Assembly: GCA_964347945.1 (NCBI GenBank)
Contig: CAYGAW010000122.1
Location: 1 to 26,302 of the forward strand
DNA: 26,302 nucleotides
From: CAYGAW01 sp964347945
GTDB taxonomy: Bacteria; Chloroflexota; Anaerolineae; UBA7937; B3-Chlor
Reading direction: 5' to 3'
Below the pieces are notes generated by a model. The model saw only the letters and a program-made list of their open reading frames with translations, ran no database searches and was not told where the DNA came from. Position 1 is the stretch's first letter. Each line of letters begins with the position of its first letter. The position numbers were made by a program, and so were the translations under genes. Below, in pieces: positions 14,161-21,983 of the stretch.

Positions 14161-14947
14161 TTTCCGCCTCCGACAGGGCGACCCGGACAGCTTGCTCGAT
14201 TGCGATGTCCTCCAGCTGCTCATCCTTGCTCAGATGCAGGAAGAATTCGAGGTTTCCCGACGGGCCCTTTATCGGGGAGGGAACGAGTCCGCGTACTCGT
14301 AGTCTCGCAGCCAGGGCCGAGGTTGCGACCTTTTCCAGGACGGCCCGGTGCACATCAGGGTCCTTCACAACACCGCCTCTGCCAACTTGCTCCCGCCCTG
14401 CCTCGAACTGGGGCTTGACCAGAGCTACAATTTCGCCTTGTGGTTGGAGTAATTCCGTAACTGGAGGAAAGACGAGGCTCAAGGAGATGAAGGCTACATC
14501 GACAGTGGCGACGTCGATTGGATCAGGCAGACTGTGCAGGTGCCGGATGTTCGTGCGCTCAAGGACGACGACCCGTGGATTCTGGCGCAATCGCCAGGCC
14601 AACTGCCCATATCCGACGTCAATGGCATAAACTGTACGTGCGCCTTGTTGCAGGAGACAGTCGGTGAAGCCGCCGGTGGACGCTCCAACATCAGCCACGA
14701 TCTTCTCCGTCACGTCCACCCGAAAGCGGGACAGGGCATGCTCTAGCTTGATGCCACCGCGGCTAACATACTGAAGTCCCTCGCGGACGGTCACGCTAAT
14801 GTCTTCGGGGACGCGCTTGCCCGGCTTGTCCACGACGTGATCGTCCACCAACACCTGACCAGCCATGATCAGGCTTTGCGCCTTCCGACGACTTTCGGCC
14901 AAGCCCCTGTCTACCAGCAATGTGTCAAGCCGGGTCTTGTGCATCAT
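14153..14947 (-). CDS. tlyA: TlyA-type rRNA (cytidine-2'-O)-methyltransferase / hemolysin family protein
   Basis: The 264-residue protein has an N-terminal S4 RNA-binding domain (RLDTLLVDRGLAESRRKAQ through VVDKPGKRV, residues 4-60) and a C-terminal FtsJ-type Rossmann domain with SAM motif I VADVGASTGGFTDCLL, the aspartate of VYAIDVGYGQLAW and the conserved LVKPQFEAGR. This is the full TlyA layout and normal length. In mycobacteria TlyA 2'-O-methylates cytidines of 16S and 23S rRNA, which affects capreomycin sensitivity. Two ATG codons (14947 and 14944) coincide with the transcription start predicted from the promoter at 14951-14979, so the message may be leaderless; an upstream in-frame extension to 15223 runs over that promoter and the divergent ubiA-like gene, so it is not used. 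Confidence 0.93.
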   Translation of the reverse strand: MMHKTRLDTLLVDRGLAESRRKAQSLIMAGQVLVDDHVVDKPGKRVPEDISVTVREGLQYVSRGGIKLEHALSRFRVDVTEKIVADVGASTGGFTDCLLQQGARTVYAIDVGYGQLAWRLRQNPRVVVLERTNIRHLHSLPDPIDVATVDVAFISLSLVFPPVTELLQPQGEIVALVKPQFEAGREQVGRGGVVKDPDVHRAVLEKVATSALAARLRVRGLVPSPIKGPSGNLEFFLHLSKDEQLEDIAIEQAVRVALSEAETL

Positions 14948-14950
14948 GTT

Positions 14951-14979
14951 AGCGTATCCCTGCCAGGGGCAAAAGTCAA
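14951..14979 (-). promoter_or_regulatory. Promoter of tlyA (back-to-back with the ubiA-like promoter)
   Basis: On the minus strand TTGACT (plus 14974-14979) and TACGCT (plus 14951-14956) are 17 bases apart. The expected start of transcription, around 14944-14945, falls on the ATG pair of tlyA. Confidence 0.6.
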
Positions 14980-14983
14980 ACGG

Positions 14984-15012
14984 TTGACTGTTGCCGGGCA
15001 ATGGGTTATGAT
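14984..15012 (+). promoter_or_regulatory. Promoter of the first ubiA-like gene
   Basis: TTGACT (14984-14989) and TATGAT (15007-15012) are exactly 17 bases apart. Transcription should start about seven bases downstream, at 15018-15020, directly at ATG 15020. The -35 box forms an inverted repeat with the tlyA -35 box (AGTCAA, 14974-14979), four bases away. Confidence 0.75.
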
Positions 15013-15019
15013 GGTTCCC

Positions 15020-15889
15020 ATGTTTAGGCAGCTGTTGATCACCATGCGTCCTAAGCAATGGACGAAGAATCTCTTCATCTTCGCCCCCTTGCTCTTCGAT
15101 ATCAAGCTCCTCGATGTCGTCTATGTTGCCAGAACCACGCTCGCCTTCCTCCTCTTCTGCCTCCTCTCGGGCGCCGTCTATCTGATCAACGATCTGACGG
15201 ATATTGAGAAGGATCAACAGCATCCTGTCAAGCGCGGCCGTCCACTGCCATCGGGCAAACTGAGCACAACGTGGGCCGTGAGTGCGGCCGTCGTCCTTCC
15301 TATCATCGCTCTTTCCTTGTCATTCCATCTTGATCCACTGTTTGGCCTCGTTGCTCTGTTGTACTTCGCGATCCAGTTGTTCTATTCTTTCGGCTTGAAG
15401 GACGTTGTGATTCTCGATGTGTTGATCATTGCGGCCGGTTTCGATTTGCGCGTGGCGGCCGGTGCTGTGGTGGCTGAAGCCGAAAGGTTCTCACCCTGGC
15501 TCTACGTGTGCATCACACTCCTGGCCTTGTTCTTGGCGCTGGGTAAACGGCGCAACGAACTGCTACTTCTTGAAGACAACGCCCTTGGACATCGCAAGGT
15601 ACTGCAAGAGTACTCCCCCCAGTTGCTGGACGAGATGATGGCGTTGGTGACATCAGCGACGGTGATAGCCTATTCTCTTTACACGTTCTCGGCTGAGAAC
15701 CTCCCTGCCAACAAGAGCATGATGCTTACCATTCCCTTCTTCCTTTACAGCATTTTTCGCTACCTGTACCTGATCTACCAGAGGAATCTGGGCGGCAGCC
15801 CTGAGGAGATACTCATCAAGGATGTCCCATTCGTCATCAGCAACCTCTGCTGGGGCATCACTGTGGTGTTGATCTTGTACACGTTGTAG
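15020..15889 (+). CDS. UbiA-family prenyltransferase, decaprenyl-phosphate phosphoribosyltransferase-like (copy 1)
   Basis: The 289-residue protein has about eight to nine transmembrane helices. Its first aspartate-rich motif, LINDLTDIEKDQQHPVKRGRPLPSG, matches NDxxDxxxD followed by HPxKRxRPLPSG, and a second polar loop follows (FGLKDVVILDVLIIAAGF). The HP-x-KR-x-RP signature, LGKRRNEL and AYSLYTF are those of the Rv3806c-like subgroup that moves phosphoribose from PRPP to a polyprenyl phosphate, the first step to prenyl-linked arabinose or related pentoses for the envelope. ATG 15020 is chosen because the promoter predicts transcription starting there; ATG 15008 and 15011 lie inside the -10 box. 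A homologous gene follows 11 bases downstream. The exact substrate is an inference. Confidence 0.85.
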   Translation: MFRQLLITMRPKQWTKNLFIFAPLLFDIKLLDVVYVARTTLAFLLFCLLSGAVYLINDLTDIEKDQQHPVKRGRPLPSGKLSTTWAVSAAVVLPIIALSLSFHLDPLFGLVALLYFAIQLFYSFGLKDVVILDVLIIAAGFDLRVAAGAVVAEAERFSPWLYVCITLLALFLALGKRRNELLLLEDNALGHRKVLQEYSPQLLDEMMALVTSATVIAYSLYTFSAENLPANKSMMLTIPFFLYSIFRYLYLIYQRNLGGSPEEILIKDVPFVISNLCWGITVVLILYTL

Positions 15890-15900
15890 GAGCCGGTGAA

Positions 15901-16770
15901 TTGATCATAGCATTGATCATTGCCATGCATCCCAGACGGTGGCTCAAGAACCTGTTCATGTTCTCTGCCCTCGTGTTTGGGATGAAGCTGGTGGTCCCCA
16001 GTCTGATAGTGCGAGCACTGGTGGCTTTCTTCTGCCTATGTCTTCTCTCCAGCGCTGCGTACCTGATCAACGACGTGGTGGATGCGGAGAGAGACAAGCT
16101 CCATCCGAGGAAGCGAGATCGGCCCTTGCCTTCCGGAAGGCTCAAAGAGTCCTGGGCCCTAGGGGGGGCGATTGTACTAGCCCTAGTTAGCCTGGCCGTC
16201 GCCGTCGTCGTGGACTATCGCTTCGCCCTGACATGTGCGGTATTCATAGTCGTTGAGATCGGCTATTCCCTCCTATTCACCAGATTCGTCGTCTTGGACG
16301 TCTTGGCCATAGCCGCCGCCTTCATCCTGAGGGTCATGGCTGGCTCGGTAGTCGCAGGGGCCACCAACTTCTCACCGTGGCTCTATGTGTGCGGCAGTTT
16401 CCTAGCGCTTTTCATGGCCCTCTGCAAGCGCCGCCAGGAGTTGATCGTACTGGGTGACCTTGCTCCCGAGCACCGCGAGGTCCTCGCCGACTATGGCACC
16501 CTCCTTCTTGTAGAGATGATCGCGGTGGTCACCTCCTCCACGGTCATCGCCTATTCCCTCTATACTTTCTGGGGCGCTCACGTGCCTGAGAACAAGGGCA
16601 TGATGCTCACCATCCCCTTCGTCCTGTACGGCGTGTTCCGCTATCTGCTGCTCATGCAGCGGCCAGACCTGCCGGGCAGCCCCGAGGAGATGCTGATCAG
16701 GGATCCACCGTTGGTGATCAACAACCTGCTGTGGGGCGGCGCCGTCTTGGCCATCCTCTATTGGTTCTAG
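15901..16770 (+). CDS. UbiA-family prenyltransferase, decaprenyl-phosphate phosphoribosyltransferase-like (copy 2)
   Basis: TTG 15901 has AGGAG eight bases upstream, overlapping the stop codon of copy 1. The product is also 289 residues and aligns with copy 1 along its whole length: MHPRRWLKNLFMFSALVFG, the motif LINDVVDAERDKLHPRKRDRPLPSG, FSPWLYVCGSFLALF, KRRQEL, VIAYSLYTF and GSPEEMLIRDPP. The pair is a tandem duplication that has since diverged, though both keep the catalytic aspartates. Both should sit in the cell membrane. The genes may make two different enzymes or a heteromer. No DprE1/DprE2 or phosphatase genes, which accompany the mycobacterial enzyme, are visible. Confidence 0.85.
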   Translation: MIIALIIAMHPRRWLKNLFMFSALVFGMKLVVPSLIVRALVAFFCLCLLSSAAYLINDVVDAERDKLHPRKRDRPLPSGRLKESWALGGAIVLALVSLAVAVVVDYRFALTCAVFIVVEIGYSLLFTRFVVLDVLAIAAAFILRVMAGSVVAGATNFSPWLYVCGSFLALFMALCKRRQELIVLGDLAPEHREVLADYGTLLLVEMIAVVTSSTVIAYSLYTFWGAHVPENKGMMLTIPFVLYGVFRYLLLMQRPDLPGSPEEMLIRDPPLVINNLLWGGAVLAILYWF

Positions 16771-16848
16771 CCCGCAAGGCGAGACGCCATGTGCACTCCT
16801 CAAGGTCTCGCGCTTCAGGGAGGCTATCTCTGGGGCTCTGTGAACTGA

Positions 16849-16883
16849 GCAAAGAAAAGGCGCCGTGCTTTGGCACGACGCCT
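16849..16883 (-). terminator. Intrinsic terminator of the ribosomal protein operon
   Basis: Read on the minus strand after rpsI, AGGCGTCGTGC (plus 16873-16883) pairs with GCACGGCGCCT (plus 16858-16868) with one mismatch in 11, around a four-base loop, and is followed by CTTTTCTTTG. This is a classic rho-independent terminator 22 bases after the rpsI stop. Confidence 0.85.
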
Positions 16884-16904
16884 CAGATCCGGCTACAGCC
16901 CTCT

Positions 16905-17630
16905 TTATCGTTTCGTGTACTGCGGTGCCTTTCTGGCCCTCTTGAGACCCGGCTTCTTGCGCTCTTTCATACGCGGGTCTCGAGTCAGAGATCCTTCTCT
17001 TCGCAGCGTGCGGCGCAGTTCCGGATTCGCTTTCGTTAGGGCTCTGGCGATACCGTGACGGATGGCTCCTGCCTGTCCAGAGGGGCCGCCCCCCTGCACC
17101 TTGGCGGTTATCCTGAACGTGTCTTCTGTGGCGGTCACCTGGAGCGGTCTCTTTAGGTGCAGCACATCGGTAGGGCGGGAAAAGTACTCTTCTACCGCCT
17201 TGTCGTTCACGATGATGGCAGGCTCCTTCGACGGGTGAAGCCGCACTTGAGCCGTGGCCGTCTTTCGTCGCCCGGTGCCATAGTAGTAGAAGTCGGGTCC
17301 GCGGGATATCTCGTCCATCAAGTCGGGAACCTCGGCGGCCTCCAGAGGCTCGGTGGTCTCTGGCTCAGCTGCGGTCTCCTCTAGAGGGGCTGCCTCTTCC
17401 ACGGCTTCGATTTCCTCAGTCGATGGCGCCTGCGGAATATCCGGTTCCTCAGCCAGCTCCTTTTCCGCTCCCGGTGGCTCCGCTCCTTCTGCGACTTCAA
17501 CTGCCTCCCGCGCCTCGGCTTCTTGTACCTCGTTGACCTCCGCCGCGTCGGCAGCCTGTGGTACTTCTTCCATATGTTTACCTACTTCTGGCGCTTTCGC
17601 CCCTTCCGTAAGCTCGGTCTCTTCCGCCAC
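16905..17630 (-). CDS. rpsI: Ribosomal protein S9 with a long acidic N-terminal extension
   Basis: The C-terminal 128 residues are a complete S9: FYYYGTGRRKTATAQVRL, then VQGGGPSGQAGAIRHGIARAL, LRREGSLTRDPRMKERKKPG and the basic tail RKAPQYTKR that reaches into the 30S P site. Ahead of this lie about 113 residues made almost only of Glu, Ala, Pro and Val (for example VEEAAPLEETAAEPE), making the protein 241 residues against about 130 normally. GTG 17630 has an excellent AGGAGGT eight bases upstream, supporting the long start. An internal ATG at 17318 (MDEISRGPDF) would give a normal-sized S9, so two products are conceivable. It is the last gene of the operon. Confidence 0.93.
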   Translation of the reverse strand: MAEETELTEGAKAPEVGKHMEEVPQAADAAEVNEVQEAEAREAVEVAEGAEPPGAEKELAEEPDIPQAPSTEEIEAVEEAAPLEETAAEPETTEPLEAAEVPDLMDEISRGPDFYYYGTGRRKTATAQVRLHPSKEPAIIVNDKAVEEYFSRPTDVLHLKRPLQVTATEDTFRITAKVQGGGPSGQAGAIRHGIARALTKANPELRRTLRREGSLTRDPRMKERKKPGLKRARKAPQYTKR

Positions 17631-17696
17631 TACTCATGACCTCCTTGTGTGCAGTTCCGAACGTATTTCTCCCTGCAGGCACGCAGTCCCGCCAAC

Positions 17697-18125
17697 TCAC
17701 CACTCTAGGGGCTTGGGCTCTTGGGCCTGATGGGGATGACTGTCGCCTCCATAGATCTTCAGCTTCTTCATCATGGCCCGCCCCAGTCTGTTGTGAGGCA
17801 GCATGCCCTTGACTGCGGAGCGAATGACCCGCGTGGGGTGTCTCTTCAGCTGCTCTCGCAGGGTGATGCGCGTGAGCCCGCCGGGATAGCCCGAATGCCG
17901 GTAGTATATCTTCTGATCCAGCTTATTGCCTGTTACGTGGACCTTCTCAGCATTGATGACGATCACATAATCCCCAGTATCTAGATGCGGGGCATAGATG
18001 GGCTTGTGCTTCCCCCTCAAGACCTTGGCTATCTCCGAAGCCAGCCGTCCCAGTGTCTTGCCTTCGGCGTCCACCAGATACCATTCATGCTTGACCTCTG
18101 AAGGTTTCGGCGAATACGTCTTCAT
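17697..18125 (-). CDS. rplM: Ribosomal protein L13
   Basis: The 142-residue protein matches L13 over its full length: WYLVDAEGKTLGRLASEIAKVLRGKHKP, the GDYVIVINAEKVHVTGNK segment, YYRHSGYPGGL and the VKGMLPHNRLGRAMMKKLKIY signature. L13 is an early assembly protein of the large subunit. GAGGTA lies about nine bases before ATG 18125. It starts ten bases after truA ends and is followed by rpsI after 66 bases, the usual rplM-rpsI pair, here joined to the alpha operon. Confidence 0.96.
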   Translation of the reverse strand: MKTYSPKPSEVKHEWYLVDAEGKTLGRLASEIAKVLRGKHKPIYAPHLDTGDYVIVINAEKVHVTGNKLDQKIYYRHSGYPGGLTRITLREQLKRHPTRVIRSAVKGMLPHNRLGRAMMKKLKIYGGDSHPHQAQEPKPLEW

Positions 18126-18135
18126 CTCTGATACC

Positions 18136-18903
18136 TCAATAGTTCACTCTCACCAGGCAAAGGCCATGAGCTGGAGCTGGTGGACCAGCCAAGCTTCGGT
18201 CTCTGGCCTGAAGTATCTTCCTCACGTCAAGAGGCGCAAGTGCTCCTCTGCCAACCAACAATAGCGTGCCTACGATAGACCGCACCATCTGTCGCAGAAA
18301 GGCGTTGGCCGACATATCAACATAGATGTGGTTCCCTTCCCTGACACAACTGGCGCGCACAACTTCGCGGACTGTACTCTCTCCCTGAGTTGGCTGGCCG
18401 AAGGAGGCAAAATCATGGGTTCCAGTGAGATATGCCAGTGCCTGTCCCATGACTCCCTCTTCGAGGGGCTGGGCATGATGGTAGGCATACCGCGCCTCCA
18501 GCGGCGAGCGAATCTCCTGGTTCAAGATCGTGTACCGGTATCTTCGCTCTACCGCGCTGAAACGGGCGTGAAAATCAGACGGCGCACGAGCCACTTCCCT
18601 GACGGCGATGTCATCTGCCAGCAACGCATTGAGAGCTCTGTGGAGTTGCTCCAGTGATCGCTTCCAGCCTGTCAGAAAGTGAACGACCTGCCCTCGTGCA
18701 TGCACGCCCGCGTCTGTGCGGCCCGCTCCCACGATTCTCGTGTCCTGCTGTGTGACCTCGGCCAACACCCGTTCTATTTCGCCTTGGATCGTTGGCTGGT
18801 CGGGCTGTTGCTGAAAACCTGCATATCTCGTACCGTCGTATTCCACGACGGCCTTGATCTTGCGGCTTCCAGATGAGCCCTCTAGCATCCGGTTCTCACA
18901 CAC
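18136..18903 (-). CDS. truA: tRNA pseudouridine(38-40) synthase TruA
   Basis: The 255-residue enzyme converts uridines 38-40 of tRNA anticodon arms to pseudouridine. It carries the catalytic aspartate in GAGRTDAGVHARGQVVHF, the ERRYRYTI strand, and the C-terminal FLRQMVRSIVGTLLLVG motif. It starts at GTG 18903, directly after the rplQ stop, with GGAG inside the end of rplQ; ATG 18888 (MLEGSSGSRK) is an alternative. Its place between rplQ and rplM is common in bacteria and ties tRNA modification to ribosome production. Confidence 0.95.
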   Translation of the reverse strand: MCENRMLEGSSGSRKIKAVVEYDGTRYAGFQQQPDQPTIQGEIERVLAEVTQQDTRIVGAGRTDAGVHARGQVVHFLTGWKRSLEQLHRALNALLADDIAVREVARAPSDFHARFSAVERRYRYTILNQEIRSPLEARYAYHHAQPLEEGVMGQALAYLTGTHDFASFGQPTQGESTVREVVRASCVREGNHIYVDMSANAFLRQMVRSIVGTLLLVGRGALAPLDVRKILQARDRSLAGPPAPAHGLCLVRVNY

Positions 18904-18904
18904 C

Positions 18905-19273
18905 TCACTCCACCAGTTCTAGGATAGCCATGGGAGCGGCGTCACCTTGCCGTGGGCCGAGCTTGATGATCCGTGTGTACCCGCCGGGGCGGTCCGTGTA
19001 TTCAGGAGCTATGGTGTCGAACAGTTCTCGTACCACTTCTTTGTCGGTGATTGTACGCGCCACTTGTCGCCGCTCATGGACATCGTTCTCTTTGTCCAGC
19101 GAGCGCTTGGCTACGGTTATCAACTTCTCAGCCTCTGCGCGCACCGCCCTTGCCTTGGCCTCAGTGGTCCTTATCCGTCGATGTCGGAACAAATCCGCGA
19201 TCAGGTTTCTGAATAGTGCGCGTCGGTGACCGCGAGAACGTTTCAGCCTATGACCTGCTACTCTATGTCTCAT
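18905..19273 (-). CDS. rplQ: Ribosomal protein L17
   Basis: This 122-residue protein has the L17 signature MRHRVAGHRLKRSRGHRRALFRNL, RIRTTEAKARAVRAEAEKLI and the C-terminal RPGGYTRIIKLGPRQGDAAPMAILELVE. L17 sits near the peptide exit tunnel. ATG 19273 lies inside the end of rpoA (11-base overlap), so translation is coupled. Confidence 0.96.
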   Translation of the reverse strand: MRHRVAGHRLKRSRGHRRALFRNLIADLFRHRRIRTTEAKARAVRAEAEKLITVAKRSLDKENDVHERRQVARTITDKEVVRELFDTIAPEYTDRPGGYTRIIKLGPRQGDAAPMAILELVE

Positions 19274-20225
19274 CGTTCTCTTCCTCTTCAGATTCAGGGA
19301 GGAGATTCTTCTCGCTCAGCGCCAGTTTCAACTCGTCGAGTGACTTTCGCCCGAAGTTTCTGATGGCCATGATCTCGTCGTCGCCTTTCTCCAACTTCTC
19401 CAGAATCATGCCCACCTTCGTTATCCCGGCTCGTTTCAGGCAGTTGAAGGCTCGCACAGAAAGGTCGAGTTCCTCGACAGGCATCTCGTATATCTTTGGA
19501 GGAATGCCTTCTTCCACCGCCTCTTCCTCTTCGTCGATCAGAACTCCTCCGATGTTGGCCACCAGAGAGAAGTGCTTGGCTAGCATCTGCGCCGCCGTGC
19601 TGAGAGCTTCTTCAGGCTGGATAGTTCCGTCAGTCCAGATGTCAAGTTTGAGCTGATCAAAGTCGGTAATCTCGCCTATGCGAACTCTATCTACCGTGTA
19701 TGCGATCTTCCGAATGGGAGAGAATATGGCATCTACTGGCAGCTCCCCTATGGGCAGTGCACCTCTCTCCTCGCTGGCGCTATAGCCCCGTCCTTTCTCC
19801 GCCACTAGCTCCATCTCGATTCTGGAATCGCTGGAGTCCAGGGTCAGTAGATGGAGCTCCGGGTTGACAATCTCCACCTCGCTCGGGTAGTCTACGTCTC
19901 CAGCTGTGACTACGCCTTCTCCCTCCGCCTCAAGTCGTAGTCGTACGGGCTCATCCCCCTGCAGCCTCATCCTCACCTGCTTCAGGTTGAGGAGTAGGGT
20001 CATGGTATCCTCCCTGGCACCGGGTATGGGTGAGAACTCGTGGTGGATCCCATCTACCCTGATGGAAGTAATTGCTGCCCCAGGCAAGGAAGAAAGGAGA
20101 ACTCTGCGCAGGGAATTGCCGATCGTGACACCGTAGCCACTCTCCAGTGGCCCGACGATGAAACGCCCATATCGTTCGGTGATCGCTTCGACCTCTATCT
20201 TCGGCAAAACAAGATTGGGCAACAA
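19263..20225 (-). CDS. rpoA: DNA-directed RNA polymerase alpha subunit
   Basis: The 320-residue protein has the N-terminal dimerisation and assembly domain (YGRFIVGPLESGYGVTIGNSLRRVLLSSLPG, then the VDAIFSPIRKIAYTVDRVRIG stretch), a Glu-rich linker (about residues 228-240), and a C-terminal domain (LSVRAFNCLKRAGITKVG to GRKSLDELKLALSEKN) that contacts upstream promoter DNA and activators. The start is TTG 20225 with AGGAGG six bases upstream; there is no ATG before conserved sequence begins. It ends in an acidic tail, ESEEEENDET. Confidence 0.96.
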   Translation of the reverse strand: MLPNLVLPKIEVEAITERYGRFIVGPLESGYGVTIGNSLRRVLLSSLPGAAITSIRVDGIHHEFSPIPGAREDTMTLLLNLKQVRMRLQGDEPVRLRLEAEGEGVVTAGDVDYPSEVEIVNPELHLLTLDSSDSRIEMELVAEKGRGYSASEERGALPIGELPVDAIFSPIRKIAYTVDRVRIGEITDFDQLKLDIWTDGTIQPEEALSTAAQMLAKHFSLVANIGGVLIDEEEEAVEEGIPPKIYEMPVEELDLSVRAFNCLKRAGITKVGMILEKLEKGDDEIMAIRNFGRKSLDELKLALSEKNLLPESEEEENDET

Positions 20226-20265
20226 GGGGTCCCTCCTCTAACAGCTTCTCCTGTGAGAAACCGTC

Positions 20266-20904
20266 CTACCTGCTATAGTACTCGATTATCAATTGCTCAT
20301 TCAGTGGCGCTTCGATCTCTTCTCGAGTGGGAAGAGCCAGCACCCGCCCCGACAGAGTGTTGACGTCCACGCTCAACCACTCAGGCGGGAAACGGTGTTC
20401 CATCTCCTGCACCACGTTCCTGAAATATGCGTTGTCCTTGCTCTTGGCGCGGACCGATATCTCGTCACCAGGTTTGACCAGATAGGAAGGGATATCGGTC
20501 TTGCCTCCGTTTACTTCGAAATGTCCATGCCGCACAAGTTGGCGAGCCTGGGCGCGAGAGCTGGCAAAGCCAAGGCGATAAACGATGTTATCCAACCTGC
20601 TCTCCAGGATCTGCAAGAGGTTCGCTCCAGTAAGGCCCTTGCGCCTTTCGGCCTCCCTGAAATAGCGTCGAAACTGTCTCTCCATGACACTGTAGATGCG
20701 ACGCGCCTTCTGCTTCTCCCTCAGCTGTATACCGAAGTCAGTAGTCTTGCGCCGGAATCTGGCCCGAAGACGACCATGCATACCAGGGGCATAGGATCGT
20801 CTGTCGAAAGCACATTTCGCCGTGAAACACCGGTCTCCTTTCAAGAACAGCTTCTCCCCTTCTCTACGACAAAGCTTGCAAACCGGGCCTGTGTGTCTTG
20901 CCAT
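20266..20904 (-). CDS. rpsD: Ribosomal protein S4, zinc-binding type
   Basis: The 212-residue protein begins MARHTGPVCKLCRREGEKLFLKG and carries four cysteines in its first 31 residues (CKLC and RCFTAKC), the zinc-type S4 form. The S4 RNA-binding fold follows (ESRLDNIVYRLGFASSRAQARQLVRHGHFEVNG). S4 starts 30S assembly and in many bacteria represses its own operon. GAGGAG lies five bases before ATG 20904. Confidence 0.96.
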   Translation of the reverse strand: MARHTGPVCKLCRREGEKLFLKGDRCFTAKCAFDRRSYAPGMHGRLRARFRRKTTDFGIQLREKQKARRIYSVMERQFRRYFREAERRKGLTGANLLQILESRLDNIVYRLGFASSRAQARQLVRHGHFEVNGGKTDIPSYLVKPGDEISVRAKSKDNAYFRNVVQEMEHRFPPEWLSVDVNTLSGRVLALPTREEIEAPLNEQLIIEYYSR

Positions 20905-20955
20905 TCTGTCTCCTCTGGCGACTCAATCTCAAGATTGGCTGAGTCGTCTTTCTGA

Positions 20956-21351
20956 CTAGACGCGTCGTTTCTTCGGAGGACGACAGCCGTCGTGCGGCAC
21001 GCGCGTGACGTCACTGATAGACCTGACCGCCATTCCCTCTCCTTGCAGAGCGCGGACCGCTGCTTCTCGGCCCGGGCCGGGACCCTTGACGAAGATATCC
21101 AGCTCCCTCACGCCCATGTCCATCGCCTGCCGAGCTACCTGTCGGGCCGCCAGCTGTGCCGCATAGGGTGTGCTCTTGCGGGAGCCTTTGAAGCCGACCG
21201 TACCAGCGCTGCTCCATGTGACCACGTCGCCATTCACATCCGTGATGGTGATGATCGTGTTGTTGAAGGTCGACTGTATGTGCGCCTGTGCGTGGGGAAT
21301 GTCCCTCCGGACCCGCCGCGGTCCCCGTCTTTTTGCTTTCCTTCGTGCCAC
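20956..21351 (-). CDS. rpsK: Ribosomal protein S11
   Basis: The 131-residue product shows the S11 core: HIQSTFNNTIITITDVNGDVVTWSSAGTVGFKGSRKSTPYAAQ and the terminal SISDVTRVPHDGCRPPKKRRV, which lines the mRNA exit region of the 30S platform. GTG 21351 has GGAGG about five bases upstream and is the only start that fits. An 83-base gap with a possible hairpin separates it from rpsM. Confidence 0.96.
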   Translation of the reverse strand: MARRKAKRRGPRRVRRDIPHAQAHIQSTFNNTIITITDVNGDVVTWSSAGTVGFKGSRKSTPYAAQLAARQVARQAMDMGVRELDIFVKGPGPGREAAVRALQGEGMAVRSISDVTRVPHDGCRPPKKRRV

Positions 21352-21390
21352 CTGTTCCTCCTATCCACAAAGCCAGATTCGCCCCTCTAC

Positions 21391-21433
21391 AAGGCATTGA
21401 AGGGGCGTGGACGCCGGGGGCGTACAGTGCCTT
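21391..21433 (-). repeat. Nested inverted repeats between rpsM and rpsK
   Basis: AAGGCA (21391-21396) pairs with TGCCTT (21428-21433), enclosing a GGCG/CGCC hairpin at 21404-21415. The structure starts right after the rpsM stop codon and could be a processing or attenuation element inside the operon. Confidence 0.3.
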
Positions 21434-21434
21434 A

Positions 21435-21818
21435 CTACTTCTTGGCTCTGGTCCGACGCTTGCCAGGTACTGTTCGTCTTGCGCCCCGCTTGGTCCGCGC
21501 GTTGGTCCTGGTGCGCTGGCCGCGCACCGGAAGGTTGCGGCGGTGACGCAGCCCACGATACGAACCAATCTCCTGTAGTCGCTTGATGTTCTGGGTCACT
21601 TCTCTGCGCAAGTCGCCTTCCACTTTGTAGTCCCTGTCAACGATGACTCGGATGCGGGTAGCATCTTCCTCAGTCAGATCCTTGACCCTGATGTCAGGGT
21701 CAATCCCCGCTTGGGTGAGGATTCTCTGGCTGGTCGACTTGCCGATGCCATAGATGTACGTCAAGGCGATCTCAGTTCGTTTGCCCTTGGGCAAATCGAC
21801 GCCGGCGATCCTAGCCAT
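21435..21818 (-). CDS. rpsM: Ribosomal protein S13
   Basis: The 127-residue S13 has MARIAGVDLPKGKRTEIALTYIYGIG, the helix-hairpin region, and the C-terminal YRGLRHRRNLPVRGQRTRTNARTKRG tail that contacts the P-site tRNA and bridges to the large subunit. GGAGG precedes ATG 21818. It follows rpmJ after 51 bases, the normal order. Confidence 0.97.
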   Translation of the reverse strand: MARIAGVDLPKGKRTEIALTYIYGIGKSTSQRILTQAGIDPDIRVKDLTEEDATRIRVIVDRDYKVEGDLRREVTQNIKRLQEIGSYRGLRHRRNLPVRGQRTRTNARTKRGARRTVPGKRRTRAKK

Positions 21819-21869
21819 TCTTGTCCTCCTATCTCTTGCTGGGCAGGCTGCTGAGCCTGGCGCGCCAGA

Positions 21870-21983
21870 CTAGCCTTGCCTTTGCTTGTGTCTCGGGTTT
21901 TTGCATAGCACCCGCACGACACCTCTGCGCCGTACGATCTTGCAGTTCTCGCAGCGACGCTTTACCGATGGTCTCACTTTCAT
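21870..21983 (-). CDS. rpmJ: Ribosomal protein L36
   Basis: This 37-codon gene reads MKVRPSVKRRCENCKIV and ends in VLCKNPRHKQRQG. It keeps the zinc ribbon C-x2-C-x12-C-x4-H of the zinc-type L36. ATG 21983 overlaps the map stop codon (ATGA), so the two are translationally coupled, leaving no room for infA, which often lies here. Confidence 0.96.
   Translation of the reverse strand: MKVRPSVKRRCENCKIVRRRGVVRVLCKNPRHKQRQG

Noticed and set aside
14948..15223. N-terminal extension of tlyA
   Set aside because: It crosses the promoter region and the divergent ubiA-like gene; the S4 domain starts only after 14947.
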